This document shows, piece by piece, positions 60,231 through 64,000 of a stretch of DNA of 64,000 bases. Source of the stretch: Rhodocyclales bacterium (GTDB lineage: Bacteria > Pseudomonadota > Gammaproteobacteria > Burkholderiales > Rhodocyclaceae). Location of the stretch: positions 1 through 64,000 of the forward strand of contig JAQGMG010000017.1 in NCBI GenBank assembly GCA_028292485.1, given 5' to 3'. The number at the start of each line of letters is the position of its first letter. Position 1 is the stretch's first letter. The notes below the pieces were generated by a model. That model ran no database searches, was not told where the DNA came from, and was given only the letters and a program-made list of their open reading frames with translations. The translations under genes and the position numbers were made by a program.

Positions 60231-61058
60231 ATGCAGATTCATACGACCGTTGACAGCTTGCGCGATGCATTGCGCAGCGCCGGCAAGGTGGCCTTCGCGC
60301 CCACCATGGGCAATCTTCATGCAGGCCACGTCAGCCTCATGCGGCAGGCCCGGGATTATGGCGATAGTGTTGTCGCCAGCATCTTCGTCAACCGTCTTCA
60401 GTTCGGTCCTCGCGAGGACTTCGACAAATACCCGCGCACCTTTGAAGCGGACTGCAACCAGTTGTGCGAAGCGGGTGTTGCACATCTGTTTGCACCGGAC
60501 GAGAGTGTCCTCTACCCGACTCCCCAGCAGTATTTCGTCACCCCCGCCAGCGCACAGGACGACATCCTCGAAGGCGCCATGCGTCCTGGCCATTTCCGCG
60601 GCGTCGCCACTGTCGTCACCAAGCTTTTCAATATCGTGCAACCCACGGCGGTATTGCTCGGGAAAAAAGATTACCAACAACTCATGGTGATCCGTAATAT
60701 GGTGCGTGAGCTGAATATGCCAATTGAGATAGTTGGTTGTGAAACCATACGAGCTCCGGACGGTTTGGCGTTGTCTTCACGCAATGGCTATCTTTCGGAG
60801 CAGGCAAGAACCGAAGCGCCGCGACTCTTCAGGCAACTGCAAGTCATTGCGGATGCCATCGGTAAAGGTCGAAGGGATTACGACGTGCTGGAATCGGCTG
60901 CGCTGGAGCATCTGCGCGAACATGGCTGGCAACCCGATTACGTTTCGGTCCGTCGCCGCAGCGATCTGCTTCCTCCCACCGGGAACGAGGCGCTGGTAAT
61001 CGTTGCGGCAGCCAGGATCGAAAGTACACGCTTGCTGGACAATCTCGAAGTAGCCTGA
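60231..61058 (+). CDS. panC: Pantothenate synthetase PanC
   Basis: A 275-residue ATP-dependent enzyme that joins pantoate and beta-alanine. It has the HIGH-like motif PTMGNLHAGHVSLMRQA, VNRLQFGPREDFDKYPRT, LLGKKDYQQLMVIRNMV and the KMSKS-like SSRNGYLSEQAR. The partners panB and panD are not next to it. It follows bamD after 88 bases, and the gap before the next operon is 172 bases with a 9-base inverted repeat. Confidence 0.95.
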   Translation: MQIHTTVDSLRDALRSAGKVAFAPTMGNLHAGHVSLMRQARDYGDSVVASIFVNRLQFGPREDFDKYPRTFEADCNQLCEAGVAHLFAPDESVLYPTPQQYFVTPASAQDDILEGAMRPGHFRGVATVVTKLFNIVQPTAVLLGKKDYQQLMVIRNMVRELNMPIEIVGCETIRAPDGLALSSRNGYLSEQARTEAPRLFRQLQVIADAIGKGRRDYDVLESAALEHLREHGWQPDYVSVRRRSDLLPPTGNEALVIVAAARIESTRLLDNLEVA

Positions 61059-61161
61059 CTGCTGCTGCCGGACCAGGACAGAAACAAGCTCGATGCAAGC
61101 GTGCCGGATGCCACGGGCGAGGCAGATTGCAACGCCTGAAAAGAACTTTCTCAGGCAGGAT

Positions 61162-61209
61162 AGCGCTGCGCGCGACGTCTAAAAACGACATCAAAAAACT
61201 CGCAGCGCT
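61162..61209. repeat. Nine-base inverted repeat upstream of the glycosyltransferase-like operon
   Basis: AGCGCTGCG at 61162-61170 and its complement CGCAGCGCT at 61201-61209 with a 30-base spacer, 21 bases before the next start codon. It may form a leader stem or be a binding site. Confidence 0.45.
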
Positions 61210-61230
61210 TTACGACACAACAGGGCGGGG

Positions 61231-62793
61231 ATGACACATCTGACAACGGTGCTGAGGAGATTTGCATTACTGCATCGGACTAATGCAGCAATGCTCTTGG
61301 CCCTGCTGTGCATAAGCGTCAGCGCATTGGCCGAAGATGGCAGTGGCAGTGCCATGAATCTGGCCCCGGCCCTCGCCCAGGATCATTTCGTTCAAGATAC
61401 CGCAGCGGCGCAATCTGTAGCAGTCGCGGAACTGCGCACGGAGGACCCCGTTGCCGTCCCGCTGCGCCTGGAGCGCATGCTCTCGTCCCTGGGCCGGCTC
61501 GTTGATCCGGACTCGGGATCTGCCGGTGCCGTGGCGCAAACACCGCGCTGGACAAGCATCCCGAAATTTCTCTACTGGTTGGCATTGCTGCTGCTGGTGG
61601 CACTGGCAAAGCGCGATGCGCTGCGACTCTTCCATCGCCTGCTGTCGCGCCCCCCTGCACTGCCGCCGTCGATGCCCTACGCACCGTGGCCCAGCCTGAC
61701 GGTCATATTCGAAAGTCATACAGCCCACGGGATATCGAGTAATCTGGCCGCGCTCGCCAATGCAGACTACCCGGCGGAGCGCCTGAAAATTCTGGTGCTG
61801 TGCCCGATGCAGGAAGAAAAAATCATCGCTGCCCTCCAGCATGCAGCGACGATCATGCCGGGTCGCGTGATTGCCCTGCAAAGCAGTGATGAAGGCGAAG
61901 TTGCTGGCCGCTGTTTCAGCACCGGTATCCGCTTCGGCAACGGCGAGCTGGTCATGGTCCTCGCCGACACGCACCCGTGCGCACCGACGGCCATCAAGGC
62001 TTGCGCCGAACGTTTCTTTGATCCTTCCCTCGGCGCCTTGCTTGGCTTTCTGCCTGGAGCCTCTGCAAGAGATCGCGCCATTGCGCCGCGCATGGCCAAT
62101 CTGTTGCGTCTCGCCTCGCACACTGCGGGGATCGCCGCGACCGCTGGCATGACGCCCGGCACGGGTCTTCTCGCGCTACGCCGCTCGGCCGTGCGCACGG
62201 CGGGCATGGATACGACCCGCGCCACGGATTGCTTTGCCCTGCTGCGGCAACTTGAACGCTTTGGCAGCCATCATGCCGTACAGGAAGGCGTCGTTGCTGC
62301 CGGCCCGGCCGTTCACAACTGGGAAGGCCGTTCGCGCTGGATCGAGCTGTGCGCCAGCGCCTTCGCTGCAACCATGCCTCTCAACCCGCTACGCTGGCTG
62401 GCACGCAGCCGGGCCATTCCGTTGAATTTCGGCATGCGCAGCAAGCTCATGCTGCCGGCATTATGGAGCACGGTCGCGTTGGGTAGCATCGTTCTTTACA
62501 CGACCGGCAACGCATTCGCCGCTGCCATCGGCCTCGCCGTCTGCACGGCCACCGCCTATGGCGTAAATGGCATGCCATCTGCATTCAATTGCACGGCAGT
62601 CCTGTTTCGCGTGCATGGCCGCCGCGCCGAAGCAAGTCTGGTGGCCTGGGCCCCTGTCATGTTTTGCCATGACGTCATGATCGCGCTACGCAGCGCACTA
62701 GGCACGCTTTGCCGTCGTGCACTTACGCGTGACTTCTCCCACCCTGCAACGACGTTGCCGTCGCAAACGATCGAGCAGAGCACGCAAGCATGA
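61231..62793 (+). CDS. Degenerate glycosyltransferase family 2-like membrane protein
   Basis: A 520-residue protein with a signal-like N-terminus (residues 18-35), a spacer, one span at about 112-127 and a GT2-type fold region (SLTVIFESHTAHGISSNL to about 380), then two further spans (~405-445). The GT2 hallmarks are weakened: the usual DDGS-like motif is LVLCPMQ, the DxD site is reduced to LADTHP (Asp246), and the Q/RxxRW motif reads RSRW (367-370). It may be a catalytically altered synthase or a non-enzymatic partner. It overlaps the bactofilin-like gene by ATGA. The GT2 link rests on fold-like phrases, not a clear active site. Confidence 0.6.
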   Translation: MTHLTTVLRRFALLHRTNAAMLLALLCISVSALAEDGSGSAMNLAPALAQDHFVQDTAAAQSVAVAELRTEDPVAVPLRLERMLSSLGRLVDPDSGSAGAVAQTPRWTSIPKFLYWLALLLLVALAKRDALRLFHRLLSRPPALPPSMPYAPWPSLTVIFESHTAHGISSNLAALANADYPAERLKILVLCPMQEEKIIAALQHAATIMPGRVIALQSSDEGEVAGRCFSTGIRFGNGELVMVLADTHPCAPTAIKACAERFFDPSLGALLGFLPGASARDRAIAPRMANLLRLASHTAGIAATAGMTPGTGLLALRRSAVRTAGMDTTRATDCFALLRQLERFGSHHAVQEGVVAAGPAVHNWEGRSRWIELCASAFAATMPLNPLRWLARSRAIPLNFGMRSKLMLPALWSTVALGSIVLYTTGNAFAAAIGLAVCTATAYGVNGMPSAFNCTAVLFRVHGRRAEASLVAWAPVMFCHDVMIALRSALGTLCRRALTRDFSHPATTLPSQTIEQSTQA

Positions 62794-63968
62794 GCTCCCT
62801 GTCCCTCGCCGCCCAGGTGTTCTTGCCGCTTGCCACGTGCGCATTGCTGACGCCGTTCTGGCCCGCACTGCGTCAGTGGCGGTCGGCACCACCACCGTCT
62901 TTCATGCCGAAAGATGCGCGTCGCAGCGACTGGGACACTACCGCGCGAGTTGAGCAAGAGCACATACAGCACGGTTTTGCCAAGCTGCTGGAGTTATCGG
63001 TACGTGACGGTGTGATACGCGGCGCACATGAGGACGGCACGGCTTTCATGGTGCTTGGCCCGAGGAGCCATTTGTCCGAGCAGCTCCCCGCGTCGGCGCG
63101 CTACCTGCGCATGCAGGTCATCGCCGCGCGTCATCTGGATATTCCCGGCGAGTTGGTTTGCGACCGGCTGATTTTTGCGCAGGGCAAGCTCAACATTGCC
63201 CATAACGCCATCCTGAAGACTGCCTTGTCACAGCGCGATGCAGCGGTCGGTCCGCGTGCGCGCATCCGGCAGTGGATCAGGGCAGAGGGACGGATCGATG
63301 CCGCCGAAGGCGCCGCGCTCCAAGGCTGTGCCAGCGCTGGTCGCGAGATCACCCTGGCGCGACGTACGCGCTTCGAACAACTGCTGGCCCCCGTTCTCAG
63401 CTTTGGCCGTTGCGAGCCATTGCGCGTGCCTGCCGCGCCCGCCCATCTGATACCCATGCAAGCGCCGGGCAACGCCTTCATCCCGGGCGATGGGCGCTGG
63501 ATCATCGATGGCGACATGAGCATTCCACCGGGACACGGCGTCAACGCGCGCCTGGTAGTCAGCGGCTCCCTGCTGGTCGGCACCGGCAGCCGCGTGCGCG
63601 GCGATGTTCATGTCATGGGGGATCTTGTGATTCATCACGACGCCACGCTCAACGGCGCTGTGCGCTGCGACGGCAATATGCGCATCGGGGAATGTTGTCG
63701 CCTGGCCGGGCCGGTACAGGTAACAGGCCAGATTGCGGCAGGCAGCCAGACCGTTTTCGGCTCAGCAGAGCAACTCACGACAGTGATTGCCAGCGAGATA
63801 CGCTTGCAGGAAGGCTGCATGGCACACGGCGCAATGTGGGCACAACACCGCGGCGAGGTTCTGATGGAAAGCGCACAAACAAGTGGGCAACCCGGCGGCC
63901 AACAAAACGCACAGCAGATCGCACCACAGGGCACACCGTCACCGATCTTTGTAAGCGCTCGTACATGA
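62790..63968 (+). CDS. Bactofilin-like polymer-forming protein with N-terminal membrane span
   Basis: A 392-residue protein with an N-terminal span (residues ~8-25), a middle region of unknown fold and a short beta-helical C-terminal part (~245-345) made of repeats such as ARLVVSGSLLVGTGSRVRGD, VHVMGDLVIHHDATLNGAV and VTGQIAAGSQTVFGSAE. These look like the bactofilin right-handed beta-helix. It ends in a Gln/Gly-rich tail. It is coupled by 4-base overlaps to the glycosyltransferase-like gene before it and the truncated gene after it. The bactofilin call is moderate. Confidence 0.65.
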   Translation: MSSLSLAAQVFLPLATCALLTPFWPALRQWRSAPPPSFMPKDARRSDWDTTARVEQEHIQHGFAKLLELSVRDGVIRGAHEDGTAFMVLGPRSHLSEQLPASARYLRMQVIAARHLDIPGELVCDRLIFAQGKLNIAHNAILKTALSQRDAAVGPRARIRQWIRAEGRIDAAEGAALQGCASAGREITLARRTRFEQLLAPVLSFGRCEPLRVPAAPAHLIPMQAPGNAFIPGDGRWIIDGDMSIPPGHGVNARLVVSGSLLVGTGSRVRGDVHVMGDLVIHHDATLNGAVRCDGNMRIGECCRLAGPVQVTGQIAAGSQTVFGSAEQLTTVIASEIRLQEGCMAHGAMWAQHRGEVLMESAQTSGQPGGQQNAQQIAPQGTPSPIFVSART

Positions 63969-64000
63969 ATACGCCCAATCGTCCGCTGAGCAGCCCGCAC
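63965..64000 (+). CDS. Start of a third gene of the same operon (partial)
   Basis: The ATG overlaps the previous stop (ATGA) and reads MNTPNRPLSSPH before the window ends. The overlap pattern matches the other junction of this operon. Nothing more can be said about its function. Confidence 0.5.
   Translation, partial: MNTPNRPLSSPH

Overview
The window looks like chromosomal DNA of a PHA-storing betaproteobacterium, most likely Burkholderiales and perhaps Oxalobacteraceae-like. This rests on a PhaR/PhaC/two-PhaB cluster with a remote phasin, a long-form LeuA, a PEP-CTERM protein, a DUF1631-type protein, and moderately high GC with mostly GC-ending codons. The genus is inference. Almost everything is ordinary chromosomal gene content. 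No prophage, transposase, CRISPR array or rRNA was seen.

Layout. 1-10.8 kb: a tightly packed MSHA-type (type IVa-like) pilus assembly operon, mshL-mshN-mshE-mshG-mshI-mshJ-mshK, followed by two prepilin-like genes and a membrane class III adenylyl cyclase. 12.2-14.8 kb: a membrane histidine kinase divergent from a stand-alone prepilin that has a good sigma-54 promoter. 14.9-20 kb: a KefB/C-type antiporter, then the LPS genes kdsD-kdsC-lptC-lptA. 20-21 kb: the phasin phaP. 21-29 kb: a CinA-like protein, an EI24 membrane protein, a YbbP-like permease and mfd, with three copies of an 80-bp palindromic repeat between them. 29-35 kb: fpr, a fatty acid desaturase, leuA behind a Leu-rich leader peptide, and a DUF1631-like gene. 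35-45 kb: an MscS channel, an RsmB-type methyltransferase, a PEP-CTERM esterase/phytase-like protein, a DUF3108 protein, purN, a DedA protein, a REC-DUF3369-GGDEF-EAL regulator and phhB. 45-49 kb: two tandem pseudopilins, then moaE, moaD, moeA and mobB. 49.3-49.9 kb: five tRNA genes (Ala, Glu, Asp, Glu, Asp), with the Glu-Asp pair duplicated. 50-57.3 kb: a glycolate-oxidase-like flavoprotein, rimO, and the PHA cluster phaC-phaB-phaB-phaR. 57.3-61 kb: a small membrane protein, pgeF, rluD, bamD and panC. 61.2-64 kb: an overlapping operon of a degenerate glycosyltransferase-like membrane protein, a bactofilin-like protein and a third gene cut by the window end.

How the parts connect. Several genes bear on surface attachment and second messengers: a pilus motor with an MshEN domain (a c-di-GMP-binding family), a predicted c-di-GMP phosphodiesterase, an adenylyl cyclase next to the pilus operon, and a sigma-54-type pilin promoter next to a histidine kinase. 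The PHA genes at 20 kb and 53-57 kb appear to share a TGC-N3-GCA dyad in their promoters, which fits control by the PhaR encoded here. The least explained part is the glycosyltransferase-like/bactofilin operon at the right edge.
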